A stretch of DNA of 59,511 nt from Streptomyces mutabilis (GTDB lineage: Bacteria > Actinomycetota > Actinomycetes > Streptomycetales > Streptomycetaceae), in contig NZ_BMTT01000027.1 in assembly GCF_014649815.1 (NCBI RefSeq), positions 1 through 59,511 on the forward strand, read 5' to 3'. The notes under the pieces are model-generated. The model saw only the letters and a program-made list of their open reading frames with translations, was not told the DNA's origin and did not search any database. Made by a program: the position numbers and the translations under genes. Of the stretch, positions 43,873 to 59,511 are shown piece after piece (the stretch's first letter is position 1; every line of letters starts with the position of its first letter).

Positions 43873-44706
43873 CCTGCGGATGAACGCGTGGTCGAAGACG
43901 GAGTCGGGCACCATGCGGCGCAGCGCGAGGGTGCTCGCGGCGAGGAAGCCGACGGGGTAGCGGGCGCGTGGCCGCCGGGCGCGGACCGCCTTGTGGATGG
44001 TGGCGGCCACCTGGTCCGCCTCGATGGCGAACGTTCCGGCGAGGGTCCGTTCGGTGCGGTCGTAGATGGCCTCGTAGTAGGCGGCGGTGCGCTCGTGGAA
44101 GCGCTGGTACGGAGAGCCGGGGCGGCCGGTGGGCAGATGGTCCAGGAAGGTGCGGCCCCAGGCGGTGCGCACGGGGCCGGGCTCGACGACACAGACCCGG
44201 ACGCCGAACGCGGCGGTCTCCAGGCGCAGGGCGTCGCTGAGAGCCTCCACGGCGTGCTTGGCGGCGGCGTAGAAGCCGCTGCCGGGGACCGCGTAGCGGC
44301 CGAAGATGGACGAGACGTTGACGACGGTGCCCCGGCCGCGCTCCCGCATCCCGGGCAGTACGAGCTGGGTGAGGCGGATCAGGCCGAACACGTTGGTCTC
44401 GAACTGGTCGCGCACCCGGTCGAGGTCGGTCTCCTCGAAGGTGCCGGACAGGCCGTAGCCCGCGTTGTTGACCAGGACGTCGATCCGGCCGTGCCGTTCG
44501 GTGGCGTCCCGGACCGCGGCGCGGGCGGAGCCGGGGTCGGTGACGTCCAGGGCGAGCGTGGTCATGCCGAGGCCGGCCAGGTCCGCCAGGGTGTCCGGTT
44601 TGCGCGCGGTGGCGACGACCGTCAGGCCGGCCTGGTGCATGCGCAGTGCGGTGGCCCGGCCGATCCCGGAGGAGCAGCCGGTGATGAGGGCGACTTCCGC
44701 GGTCAT
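43855..44706 (-). CDS. SDR-family oxidoreductase
   Basis: A 283-residue classical SDR, longer than the FabG type because of a 40-residue C-terminal extension (RRPRARYPVGFLAASTLALR, RMVPDSVFDHAFIRR). Motifs are ITGCSSGIGRATAL, NNAGYGLSG, NVSSIFGRYAVPG (Ser) and YAAAK (Tyr-x-x-x-Lys). It resembles retinol/17-beta-hydroxysteroid-type SDRs that act on lipophilic substrates. Start 44706 overlaps the SnoaL stop (ATGA). Its 3' end is duplicated into a short tandem array. Confidence 0.88.
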   Translation of the reverse strand: MTAEVALITGCSSGIGRATALRMHQAGLTVVATARKPDTLADLAGLGMTTLALDVTDPGSARAAVRDATERHGRIDVLVNNAGYGLSGTFEETDLDRVRDQFETNVFGLIRLTQLVLPGMRERGRGTVVNVSSIFGRYAVPGSGFYAAAKHAVEALSDALRLETAAFGVRVCVVEPGPVRTAWGRTFLDHLPTGRPGSPYQRFHERTAAYYEAIYDRTERTLAGTFAIEADQVAATIHKAVRARRPRARYPVGFLAASTLALRRMVPDSVFDHAFIRRQFPVP

Positions 44707-45116
44707 CCGAACACTCCGAGCTGCCGGGCGAGTTCCATGCCGTCCATCGAGAACCAGCTTTCGACGATCTTGCCGTTCTCGAAGTGGTCGATGACGATGC
44801 CCCAGATCTCGAAGGGGCGGCCGGATGCCGGGATGCCGTGGTAGTCCTCGCCGGTGTGGGTGCCCCGGGCCGTGAAGCGCTGGACGACCTTGTCGCCTTC
44901 CTCGATCCACTCGTCCACGGTGACGTGCAGGTCGGGGAAGGAGGCCCGCTGGATGCGCACCCATTCGCGCAGGTGCTCGGCGCCTTCGAAGCCCTCGGCG
45001 ACGGTGCCGTGGCTGATGTGTCCGGGGACGGCCTTGTCGTAGACGGCGTCGAGTTCGCCCTTGTTCAGGCAGGCCTCGTAGTAGTGCTCCAGGAGGCGGC
45101 GGTGGTCGCTGGTCAT
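44703..45116 (-). CDS. SnoaL-like polyketide cyclase/hydroxylase-family protein
   Basis: A 137-residue single-domain NTF2-like protein. It begins MTSDHRRLLEHYYEACLNKG, has the family core HLREWVRIQRASFPDLHVTV, VVQRFTARGTHTGEDYHGIP and RPFEIWGIVIDHFENGKIVE, and ends near SMDGMELARQLG. SnoaL homologues catalyse aldol cyclisation in aromatic polyketide pathways, but many SnoaL-like proteins have other roles. It follows the KR-DH gene by 31 bases and is coupled to the SDR gene. Confidence 0.85.
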   Translation of the reverse strand: MTSDHRRLLEHYYEACLNKGELDAVYDKAVPGHISHGTVAEGFEGAEHLREWVRIQRASFPDLHVTVDEWIEEGDKVVQRFTARGTHTGEDYHGIPASGRPFEIWGIVIDHFENGKIVESWFSMDGMELARQLGVFG

Positions 45117-45147
45117 GGTGGTCTCCTCGGTTTGTCGGCGGGTGGGT

Positions 45148-47558
45148 CTATCGGCCGGTGGGGTGGGCGGGACGGTGGACGACGGCCACCGGGGCGCCGG
45201 TTCGGGCGTCGGTGATGCGCCAGACGCCGAGCGCGGTGTCGGCGATGACACGGGTGCGCTCGGGAGCGGGTCCGTGCAGGACCACGCGGCTGAGGGTGAG
45301 CGGGTCGGGGGTGCTGGGCAGGCCGGGGAGGCGGGTGCTCACGGCGCGTACGACGTTCTCGATCTCGGCGACGGGCACCGCGCACGTGGGTGGCCGGGGC
45401 ACCGCCCACAGATCGGCCGGGCGGCAGCGGGGCACGTCGGCGACGAGCCGCCCGGGACTCTCCGCGCGCCAGGTGGCCATGGGGACGGCGAGGCCGCGCC
45501 AGTTCAGGACGGGGTCGCTCGTGAACAGGGTGCCCTCGCGTACGGGCCGGGCGGCGGCGGCCGGTCGTGCCGGGTCCGCGAGGGCGGTGTCGCCGTCGGT
45601 GTACACCAGGCGCATCCGGGCCACCGGTCCGTCCGCCGGGGCGGTCACGGCGCGGAAGGTGACGTCGACGGTCCACCGGCCCTCGCGTTCCGTGCCGCGC
45701 ACGTCCCGGCGGAGCCGGACGGTCCCGTCGGCGCCGCGGCGCAGCAGGTTCCAGGGCACCGACACGTCCTCGACGGCGGCCAGGCGGCGCGGGCCGGGCT
45801 GTTCCGGGACGACCCATTCGGCGCCGCGTACCGCGCTCTCCAGGAGCAGCCCGACCGGCAGGGCCGGGTCTCCGTGCACGGTGAAGTCCCCGACGGCGCA
45901 CGTGGTGGCCGGGTCGAACTCCAGCCGGGAGACGAGGCGCCGGTGCGGCCGGTACCGTTCGGGCGTGCCGAGGTGGAAGGCCTTCGGCCAGGTGGCGGCG
46001 AATCCGGGCAGGGCCGGGGTCAGCGGATGGCCCACGGCCTGGGTGAGACCGAGCGCGGGTCCCAGCGGCCCGACGAAGGAGACCTCTCCGCTGGTGCCGG
46101 CGAGCAGTTCGGCCCGCCAGTGCCCGAGTCCTTCGGCCACGTCCATGGCGGCCATGTAGCGCAGGCTCGCGCGGAAGTTGGCGATGAGTCCGAGGCGTGC
46201 CCAGGTCGGCCAGGCGAGGGTCATCACCGGGAAGCGCACCTGCCGCTGGGCCCAGTAGCCGAGGCGTGCCAGGCACTCGTTGGCGGCCGCGTAGTCGAAC
46301 TGGCCGACCATGCCGCCGAGTCTGCCGGTCAGGGAGCCCACCGTGCAGAACACCTTCAGGTCCCGGTCGCGCACCGCCTGGAAGAGATGCCCGAACGCGT
46401 CGACCTTGGTGGCCACCACGTCGGCGATGTCGTTGTCGGACTTGCCGGGCAGCCGGGTGGGCCGGTCCACCCCCGCGTTGTGCACCACCCCGGTCAGCTG
46501 GGGCAGTCCGGCGACGAGTTCCCGCACCTGCTCGGGGTCGGTGAAGTCGCAGCGGCGGTACTCGACGCGCAGTCCGTGTGCGCGCGCGTCCCTGAGGTTC
46601 GCCACGACGTCCCAGGTCTGTTCCGCGCGGGCGATGTCGGCGCGGATCGCGGTGACGGTCCGGCCGTCGCCGCGCCGGGCCCACAGGGCGGTGCGGTGCG
46701 CGTCGAGGGCTTCGGGGGTGAGCTCGGGCCAGGTCTCCTCGGGCGGCAGAGCGGCGCGTCCGGTGACGACGACGCGGGCGCCCGATTCCCGCGCGATCTG
46801 CCGGGCCAGTGCCATGCCGATGCCCCGGCCACCGCCGCTGATCAGCACGGTGTCGGTGGGGCCCCAGTGCAGGTCGGGGGTTCCGGGTTCGGTGGCGTAC
46901 GGGGTGAGCGTCCAGCGGCGCCCGTCGCGGTGACCGATCTCGATGAGCCCCGACGTCGCGAGTTCCGCGGCCACCAGGTCGGGGAGCCGGCCCCTGTCGC
47001 CGAGCGCGATGTCCACCACGCGTGCGGCGCAGGCGGGGAACTCGCGATGCAGCGTTTTGGCGAGCCCGGCCCACAGTCCGCCGAGCGGCTGGGCCAGGTC
47101 GTCGTCCGGGTGGCGGCCCATGCCTCCGCCGAGGTAGGTGACGGCCAGGTAGCACAGCCGTCCGGCTGTCTCCTCCTCGCTCCACTGCCGGTAGCAGCGG
47201 CGCAGCAGGGCGAAGGTGCGCAGCAGCGCGTGCCGCCACTGGCCTGCGGTGTCGGGTGCGTAGGGTTCGGCGAGGGTGAGGTCCACGATGGTGTCGGGGA
47301 CCTGGTCCGGGTGCGGTGGTGTCCGGTGGCCGTCCTCGACGTCGGCGCCCAGCCGGCGCAGGCCCGCCCGCACCCGCTCGGCGTCCTGGGCCGTGCCGCC
47401 GATCACGGCGATGCGGCGGCCGGCGAGGGGCCGGGCGGCGGGCTGCTGTGCGGCGGGCGTCAGGTGCCACAGCACGCGCCGCACCGGCCGGGTCGTGCTG
47501 TCTCCGGCGGCATCGGGTGTGTCCGGCCGGGTGGGCGGCGGCACATCGGTGAGCAGGC

Positions 47559-47562
<4 letters not shown>
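45148..47562 (-). CDS. KR-DH bidomain polyketide synthase protein with degenerate DH
   Basis: An 804-residue protein. Residues 40-220 are a structural ketoreductase subdomain. The catalytic KR follows, with VLISGGGRGIGMALARQIAR (NADPH site), VVHNAGVDR, ATKVDAFGHLF (Lys), CTVGSLTGRLGG (Ser) and QFDYAAANECL (Tyr424). The C-terminal hot-dog region aligns with a dehydratase, but the HxxxGxxxxP motif reads FTVHGDPALP: the catalytic His is Phe560. The Asp of the second half is not recognised (VAEIENVVRAVS). ATG 47562 overlaps the stop of the large synthase. It probably supplies a second, trans-acting KR. Confidence 0.85.
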
Positions 47563-53779
<6,217 letters not shown>

Positions 53780-53783
<4 letters not shown>

Positions 53784-55378
53784 ACCGCGGCACCTTCGGC
53801 GCTGTGGCGGGACAGCTCGTCGTGCAGCAGGTCGACGATCTTGTCGAGGCAGTCGTAGTCGGCGAGACGGAAGTCCGAGCCGCGTGCGGGCAGACCGTAG
53901 AGCTGGGAGGCGCGGGCGAGGAGTTCCACCTGTTTGACGGAGTCCACGCCGAGTTCGGCCTCCAGCAGGGCGTCCGGGGTGAACACGTCCTCGGGGTATT
54001 CGAGCGCCTCGGCGTACAGCGTCCGCACGGCCTCGAAGAGTTCGGACCGAGTGGGCGGTGCGGTGGCCGGCGTGGCCGCGGCGTCCGCCGGGGCGGCGGG
54101 TGCGTTCCGGGCGGGTGCCGGCTCCCCGGAGGGGGACGGGCGGGCGGGCTGCGCGGGGGCGGGCGCGGTGCCGTGGGCCGTGGTCGTGACAGGGTCCTGC
54201 CCGTCGGGGGATCCGTCGGCCGCGGGGCCGCCGCGGAAGGCGTCGGCCATCCGGGTCACGAGCGCGACGACGTCGGTGCCCTCGGCCGCCCAGAACGCCT
54301 CGAACTCCTCGTCGGTCAGAGTGGGGGCGAGCCGGCGGCGCAGCTCGGGGAGCACGTCCGCCTCGGCCTGGCCGCGCTCGTGCAGCGTCCGCAGGGTGGC
54401 GGCGAGGGCGGGGGCGCCGTCGTGGCCGGCCGTGAGGGTGGCGAGTACGGTCACCTCGGCGGGGGCCCCGCCGCCGGCCGCCAGGGTCTTGGTGACCAGG
54501 GAGGTGAGCGCCGCCCGCCCGCCGGACTCGATGAAGAGGCGTTCGCCCGCGTCGTACAGGTCACGCACGGCGGCGGAGAATCGCACCGGCCGGGTGAAGT
54601 GGGCGGCCAGTGGCCCGGCGAGGTCCTCCTCGGGGGCGTAGAAGCGCTGGAGGATCGGCGAGAGGACCGGGACGGTCAGCGGGTGCCGGGCAATGCCGCG
54701 GACGAACTCGGCGAAGCGGGCGCCGGAGTCGGCCAGGGCGGGGTTGTGGAAGGCGAAGGGGGTGTCGAGTTCGACGACGCCGATGCCCAGCCGTCCGCCG
54801 ATGACCCGCACGTGCTCGATGGCCTCGCGGGGGCCGCTCAGCACTGTCTGGCCGTCGTGGTTCTCCGCCGCGACGGCCAGGCGGGAATCGGCCAGGAGGC
54901 CGAGCAGGTGCAGGCAGCGCTCTGCGGATGCGGCGACCGCGGCCATGGCGCCGTCCTGGAAGGCTCCCTCCGCGACGATGCCGGTGCGGCGGGCCACGAT
55001 CCTCGCCCCGTTCTCCACGCTGAACGCCCCGGCCGCGACGAGTGCGGTGATCTCTCCGAGACTGTGGCCGATGAGGGCGGCGGGGGTCACGCCGCGGCCG
55101 GTGAGGATCCGGTGGGCGGCGAGTCCCGAGCCGTAGACGGCGAGCTGGGAGATCCAGGGGTCCTGCTCCAGCAGGCGGGGCAGCTCGACCGGCCCGTCGC
55201 CGAACAGGACGTCGGACAGACGCCTGCCGAACAGTTCCACGGTGACGGTGTCGATCCTGCCGAAGACGTCCTCGACCTCGGGGTGCCGGGCCCGGGCCTG
55301 GTGCAGTGCGGCACCGTCGTAGCCGCCCTGGCCGGGGAAGAGCAGTACGGGTCGCAAGTCCTTCTCCGTGGTGTTCAT
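53780..55378 (-). CDS. AT-ACP bidomain protein of the synthase
   Basis: A 532-residue protein. The acyltransferase spans about residues 10-310: LLFPGQGGYDGAAL, GHSLGEITALVAAGAFS (Ser106) and the substrate motif with PFAFH (His211). The xAFH pattern predicts malonyl-CoA. A Pro/Ala-rich linker of about 80 residues follows. The C-terminal acyl carrier protein has ELGVDSVKQVELLARASQLY, Ser480 being the phosphopantetheine site. The DSVKQVE wording resembles PUFA-synthase carriers. It is coupled by ATGA to both neighbours. One ACP only, in contrast to the tandem ACPs of PUFA synthases. Confidence 0.92.
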
Positions 55379-56778
55379 CGGTGGTTTCCCTCCGTGCGTG
55401 GCGTGCGGGCGGGGCGGGCGCTGCGCAGCAGGAGCCGGCCCATGGGCCCCAGGCGGGCGGCGATCAACCGGTCCGCGAGCGCCCGCGGGGCGGCGGCCAG
55501 CGGTTCGGGAGCGCCGTGCAGCAGCAGGCGCAGGGCCCGGATACCGAGCGGCAGCCCCGCCGCGTCGTTCAGGTAGTCGAACAGCTCCCGGAAGCCGGCC
55601 CGGGTGTAGAAGTCGGCGGGCGGCACGGCCGTCGCGAAGACTCCGACCATGGCGCGCGCGTGGTGCGGGCTGCGGCTCATGGCCTCGATGAGGGCTCGTT
55701 CCTCGGCCGAGTGGGCCGCGATCCTGGCGTAGTCGCGGGTGTAGTCGTAATGGTCGCGGACGAGGTCGTCGCGGCGCCGCCCGTAGGCGGCCAGGGCCTG
55801 CGGCAGCGGCACGTCGCCGGTCAGGCCGGCGTCGACGGCGTCGGCGAGGAGTTCGGCGCTCAGCAGGGCGTGGGTGATGCCGGAAGCAGTGATGGGGTCG
55901 CGGGTCGCCCCGGCGTCGCCGACCAGGGCCCAGCCCGGGCCGTGGGGGCGGCGCAGGAAGTTGGGCACGGCCCCGGTGAGCCATCGGCCGGCCCGCGCCG
56001 TGCCGGCGAGCCGGGCCGCGAGGCCGGGATCGACCTCGGCGAAGGCGTCGATAACCAGCCGGTCGATGTCGTCCCCGGCGGCCGCGGCCGGGAATGTGGC
56101 GGACGGCCAGGCCACGCCGACGATGGTGAGACCGTCGTGCGTGGGCCAGGTGAAGGGGTGAATTCCAGGCGCCCGGTAGGTGCGCACCACGGATTCCTGC
56201 GGCAGCCCTTCCCAATAGGTCCAGTAGCTCTTGCTGAGAACCGGCTCCGCCCGATAAGTGGCCGCCCCGACCAACTGGGCCGTCTTGGAGTTCTTTCCGT
56301 CGGCACCGATGACCACGGCGGCCTTTTCCGTGAAGGCACCGGCGCTCTTGGAGACACCTCGGACCCCGACGACCGTGCCGTCCGCGTCGCGCAGCAGTTC
56401 CTGGACGGAAGCCTCCTCGCGCACCTGGGCACCGGCGTCGGCGGCACACCGCACCAGGGCGTGGTCAAGCGCCGTCCGGGGTGGGGACAGCGCGTAGGAG
56501 ACACCGTTCACCTCGGGCAGCGGCGCCTCGAGGCGTACCGGGCCGCTCTGCAGTCCGTACCGGGTGATCCGCGGAACCCGGGTTTCCGCGAGCCGTTCCA
56601 GTACGCCCCATTCGCGCAGCCGGGCCACCCCCGGAGGGTGGATCAGATTCGTGGCGGACGCCGTCGGGCTCGGAAATGTGGCTCGGTCGAGCAGCAGCAC
56701 CCGGTGTCCGCGTCGGGCCAGAAGAAATGCCACGGCCGCCCCCGAAATCCGGGCGCCCACGACTATTGCGTCATACAT
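55375..56778 (-). CDS. FAD-dependent oxidoreductase (geranylgeranyl-reductase-like), first operon gene
   Basis: A 467-residue flavoprotein of the geranylgeranyl-reductase/monooxygenase fold. It has [20 protein letters not shown] with [29 protein letters not shown] (DG motif) and [20 protein letters not shown] (GD motif). A C-terminal helical region of about 100 residues follows. ATG 56778 has GGGGAGCC six bases upstream. It leads the operon, with its stop overlapping the AT-ACP start. It might oxidise or reduce double bonds in the chain. The upstream region holds a strong palindrome. Confidence 0.83.
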   Translation of the reverse strand: MYDAIVVGARISGAAVAFLLARRGHRVLLLDRATFPSPTASATNLIHPPGVARLREWGVLERLAETRVPRITRYGLQSGPVRLEAPLPEVNGVSYALSPPRTALDHALVRCAADAGAQVREEASVQELLRDADGTVVGVRGVSKSAGAFTEKAAVVIGADGKNSKTAQLVGAATYRAEPVLSKSYWTYWEGLPQESVVRTYRAPGIHPFTWPTHDGLTIVGVAWPSATFPAAAAGDDIDRLVIDAFAEVDPGLAARLAGTARAGRWLTGAVPNFLRRPHGPGWALVGDAGATRDPITASGITHALLSAELLADAVDAGLTGDVPLPQALAAYGRRRDDLVRDHYDYTRDYARIAAHSAEERALIEAMSRSPHHARAMVGVFATAVPPADFYTRAGFRELFDYLNDAAGLPLGIRALRLLLHGAPEPLAAAPRALADRLIAARLGPMGRLLLRSARPARTPRTEGNHR

Positions 56779-56850
56779 TCGGCTCCCCATCGGCCAGGAG
56801 ACGAGGACTGTAGCCAGGCGTGCCGGAGCGCGGCCAAAAAGCAACAGGCG

Positions 56851-56882
56851 ACTTTGTCAGGTGACCGGTGACCTGACAAAGT
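56851..56882. promoter_or_regulatory. Perfect 12-bp inverted repeat in the divergent promoter region
   Basis: ACTTTGTCAGGT (56851-56862), an 8-base spacer GACCGGTG, then ACCTGACAAAGT (56871-56882). It lies 73 bases before the leftward synthase operon and 51 bases before the rightward dihydrolipoamide dehydrogenase gene. TTGTCA within an arm could serve as a -35 element. It looks like a dimeric-regulator operator controlling both directions. Confidence 0.75.
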
Positions 56883-56932
56883 TGGAAGCGATTTATTGCC
56901 ACGGGCGCATGGCGCCCCCGAAGATGTCGCAC

Positions 56933-58339
<1,407 letters not shown>

Positions 58340-58382
58340 GCGGTCCCCCGGTACGGCACAACGGCACAGGGAGAGCGACAAG

Positions 58383-58928
58383 GTGAACGACCCTTACCCC
58401 GACGTGTACGGGGCCCGGCAGGCGGCGTACGGTCCCGCGGCGCATCCGTGGCTGACGCCGGTACTGCCGCTGCTCGGCGTGTGGCGCGGCCGGGGCAGGG
58501 GCCAGTACCCCACCCTGGAGGAGGAGTTCGCCTACGAGCAGGAACTCACCTTCGCCCACGACGGGCGGCCGTTCCTGCGCTACGAGGCGCGCGCGTGGCT
58601 GACCGACGGCACGGGGGCGCCGCTGCGCCCCTCCGGCCGGGAGAGCGGCTGGCTGCGCGTCGGCCCCGACGGCTACGTGGAGGCGCTGCTGAGCCATCCC
58701 ACGGGTATCGCCGAGGTGTACACGGGCCGCGTGTCCGGCTCCGTCGTCGAGCTGGCCACCCACGCGGTCGTGCGGACCCCGCTGGCCAAGGAGGTCACCT
58801 CGGCCCACCGCCGTTACACGTTCGGCGACGGCGTGCTGTCGTACACCCAGGACCTGGAGGCCGTGGGTCAGCCGCTGAGCCCGCACCTCGCCGCCGAATT
58901 GCGGCGGGTGTCCGAAGCGGACGGGTGA
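58383..58928 (+). CDS. Nitrobindin-family (FABP-like) heme-binding protein
   Basis: A 181-residue beta-barrel protein of the nitrobindin/THAP4-like family. The N-terminal signature reads [20 protein letters not shown], then [20 protein letters not shown], then [11 protein letters not shown]. The C-terminal half has [40 protein letters not shown] and [20 protein letters not shown]. Family members bind ferric heme and scavenge reactive nitrogen species, or bind a hydrophobic ligand. GTG 58383 follows GGGAGAG. It probably forms a two-gene operon with lpdA. Confidence 0.8.
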   Translation: MNDPYPDVYGARQAAYGPAAHPWLTPVLPLLGVWRGRGRGQYPTLEEEFAYEQELTFAHDGRPFLRYEARAWLTDGTGAPLRPSGRESGWLRVGPDGYVEALLSHPTGIAEVYTGRVSGSVVELATHAVVRTPLAKEVTSAHRRYTFGDGVLSYTQDLEAVGQPLSPHLAAELRRVSEADG

Positions 58929-59012
58929 GGCACCGGTTCCAAAGGGGTGGCGGCCCGGCCGGCACCGATCAGGCCGGGCGCCGCTTACCGACGCTGTCGG
59001 CAGGCCGGGGGG

Positions 59013-59204
59013 TCACCGCTGCCAGCTGTGCGGGGCGTGGAAGCCCGGTTCGCGTTCCAGGCGGCGCCAGCCCGCGCGGACGCGGCCGTGGTGGGCCGGG
59101 GCGATCTCGGCGGGGCGGGCCGCCGCGCGGGCCATCAGGATCGCCGTGATGGCGGCGACCTCCTCGGGCTCGGCGAGGCCCTTCTCGACGCGGATGTCAG
59201 CCAT
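59013..59204 (-). CDS. Acyl-CoA carboxylase epsilon subunit
   Basis: A 63-residue protein: MADIRVEKGLAEPEEVAAIT, then ILMARAAARPAEIAPAHHGR, then AGWRRLEREPGFHAPHSWQR. Size, the ..VxKGxaxxEElAAl start and the Trp-Arg-x5-Pro ending are those of the actinobacterial AccE/PccE subunit, which bridges and activates the beta subunit. ATG 59204 (or 59210) follows GAGGAG, 24 bases after the beta-subunit stop. It supplies (methyl)malonyl-CoA together with its neighbour. Confidence 0.85.
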   Translation of the reverse strand: MADIRVEKGLAEPEEVAAITAILMARAAARPAEIAPAHHGRVRAGWRRLEREPGFHAPHSWQR

Positions 59205-59228
59205 GGACATGCGGCAGGCTCCTCGGGG

Positions 59229-59511
59229 TCACTGCGGGGGGTTGCCGTGTTTGCGGGACGGCAGGTCGGCGTGCTTGGTCTGGAGCATGGACAGGGACTT
59301 CGCCAGCACCTCACGGGTCTCGGCGGGGTCGATGACGTCGTCGACCAGGCCGCGTTCGGCCGCGTAGTACGGATGCATCAGCTCCGCCTTGTACTCCTTG
59401 ACCATGCGGGCGCGCGTGGCCTCGGGGTCCCCGGCCTCGGCGATCTGGCGGCGGAAGATGACGTTGGCCGCCCCCTCCGCGCCCATCACGGCGATCTCGT
59501 TGGTCGGCCAG
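59229..59511 (-). CDS. Acyl-CoA carboxylase beta subunit, C-terminal part (runs off the window)
   Basis: About 93 C-terminal residues are visible: TNEIAVMGAEGAANVIFRRQ, then TRARMVKEYKAELMHPYYAA, then ERGLVDDVIDPAETREVLAK, ending in RKHGNPPQ. This is the standard carboxyltransferase end of actinobacterial propionyl/acetyl-CoA carboxylase beta chains (AccB/PccB). The 5' part lies beyond the right edge. With the epsilon gene it forms an operon. It would carboxylate acetyl- or propionyl-CoA and could feed malonyl units to the synthase. Confidence 0.92.
   Translation of the reverse strand, partial: WPTNEIAVMGAEGAANVIFRRQIAEAGDPEATRARMVKEYKAELMHPYYAAERGLVDDVIDPAETREVLAKSLSMLQTKHADLPSRKHGNPPQ

Overview
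The window is high-GC actinobacterial DNA and almost certainly Streptomyces. Its first bases match the archetypal Streptomyces telomere: CCCGCGGAGCGGGTACC followed by a run of CTGCG-loop hairpins. Coordinate 1 is therefore read as the end of a linear chromosome or linear plasmid, and the window runs about 59.5 kb inward from that end.

From 0.3 to 7.6 kb is subtelomeric accessory DNA. It holds a small membrane protein, an IS630 element, an ankyrin gene, a DEAH helicase with a helicase-associated domain, an abortive-infection-like nuclease and a winged-helix protein. Four adjacent genes here each carry one apparent +1 or -1 frameshift, so they are either decaying or mis-sequenced. From 7.7 to 35.4 kb is a patchwork of ordinary gene cassettes: LuxR/SDR; carboxylesterase, DinB-like and GNAT genes; TetR-MFS-SDR; a MerR-methyltransferase fusion; SRPBCC with a broken CGNR gene; TetR; a Ser/Thr kinase; LysR-PrpF-SLC13; and a methyltransferase. 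These are separated by IS630, IS5, IS21, IS3, IS110 and IS256 remnants, including a three-level nest (IS256 containing IS5 containing IS110). A transposase homologue of the IS701 type, with an altered first catalytic position, sits at the inner edge at 34.1-35.2 kb.

From 36.3 to 56.8 kb a leftward, mostly overlapping operon encodes an unusual iterative polyketide or fatty-acid-type synthase with tailoring enzymes. In transcription order it encodes: a flavoprotein; an AT-ACP protein; a 2074-residue protein read as FabL-type enoyl reductase-KS-CLF-KR-DH; a KR with a degenerate DH; a SnoaL-like protein; an SDR; a P450; an aldehyde dehydrogenase; a flavin monooxygenase; an MDR oxidoreductase; another flavoprotein; and an SDR. 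The ketosynthase has its Cys-His-His triad. The second KS-like domain has lost the Cys, so the pair resembles the KS-CLF of PUFA synthases or type II PKS. There is one ACP, a malonyl-type AT, no thioesterase and no phosphopantetheinyl transferase. The likely product is a linear, partly reduced or polyene acyl chain that is then oxidised. The P450 plus aldehyde dehydrogenase pair suggests terminal methyl-to-carboxyl oxidation.

To the right, a perfect 12-bp inverted repeat separates this operon from a divergent dihydrolipoamide dehydrogenase and nitrobindin-like pair. The window ends in acyl-CoA carboxylase epsilon and beta-subunit genes, which could supply extender units. The synthase operon shows no frameshifts, unlike the telomere-proximal part. 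No rRNA, tRNA or CRISPR array was seen.
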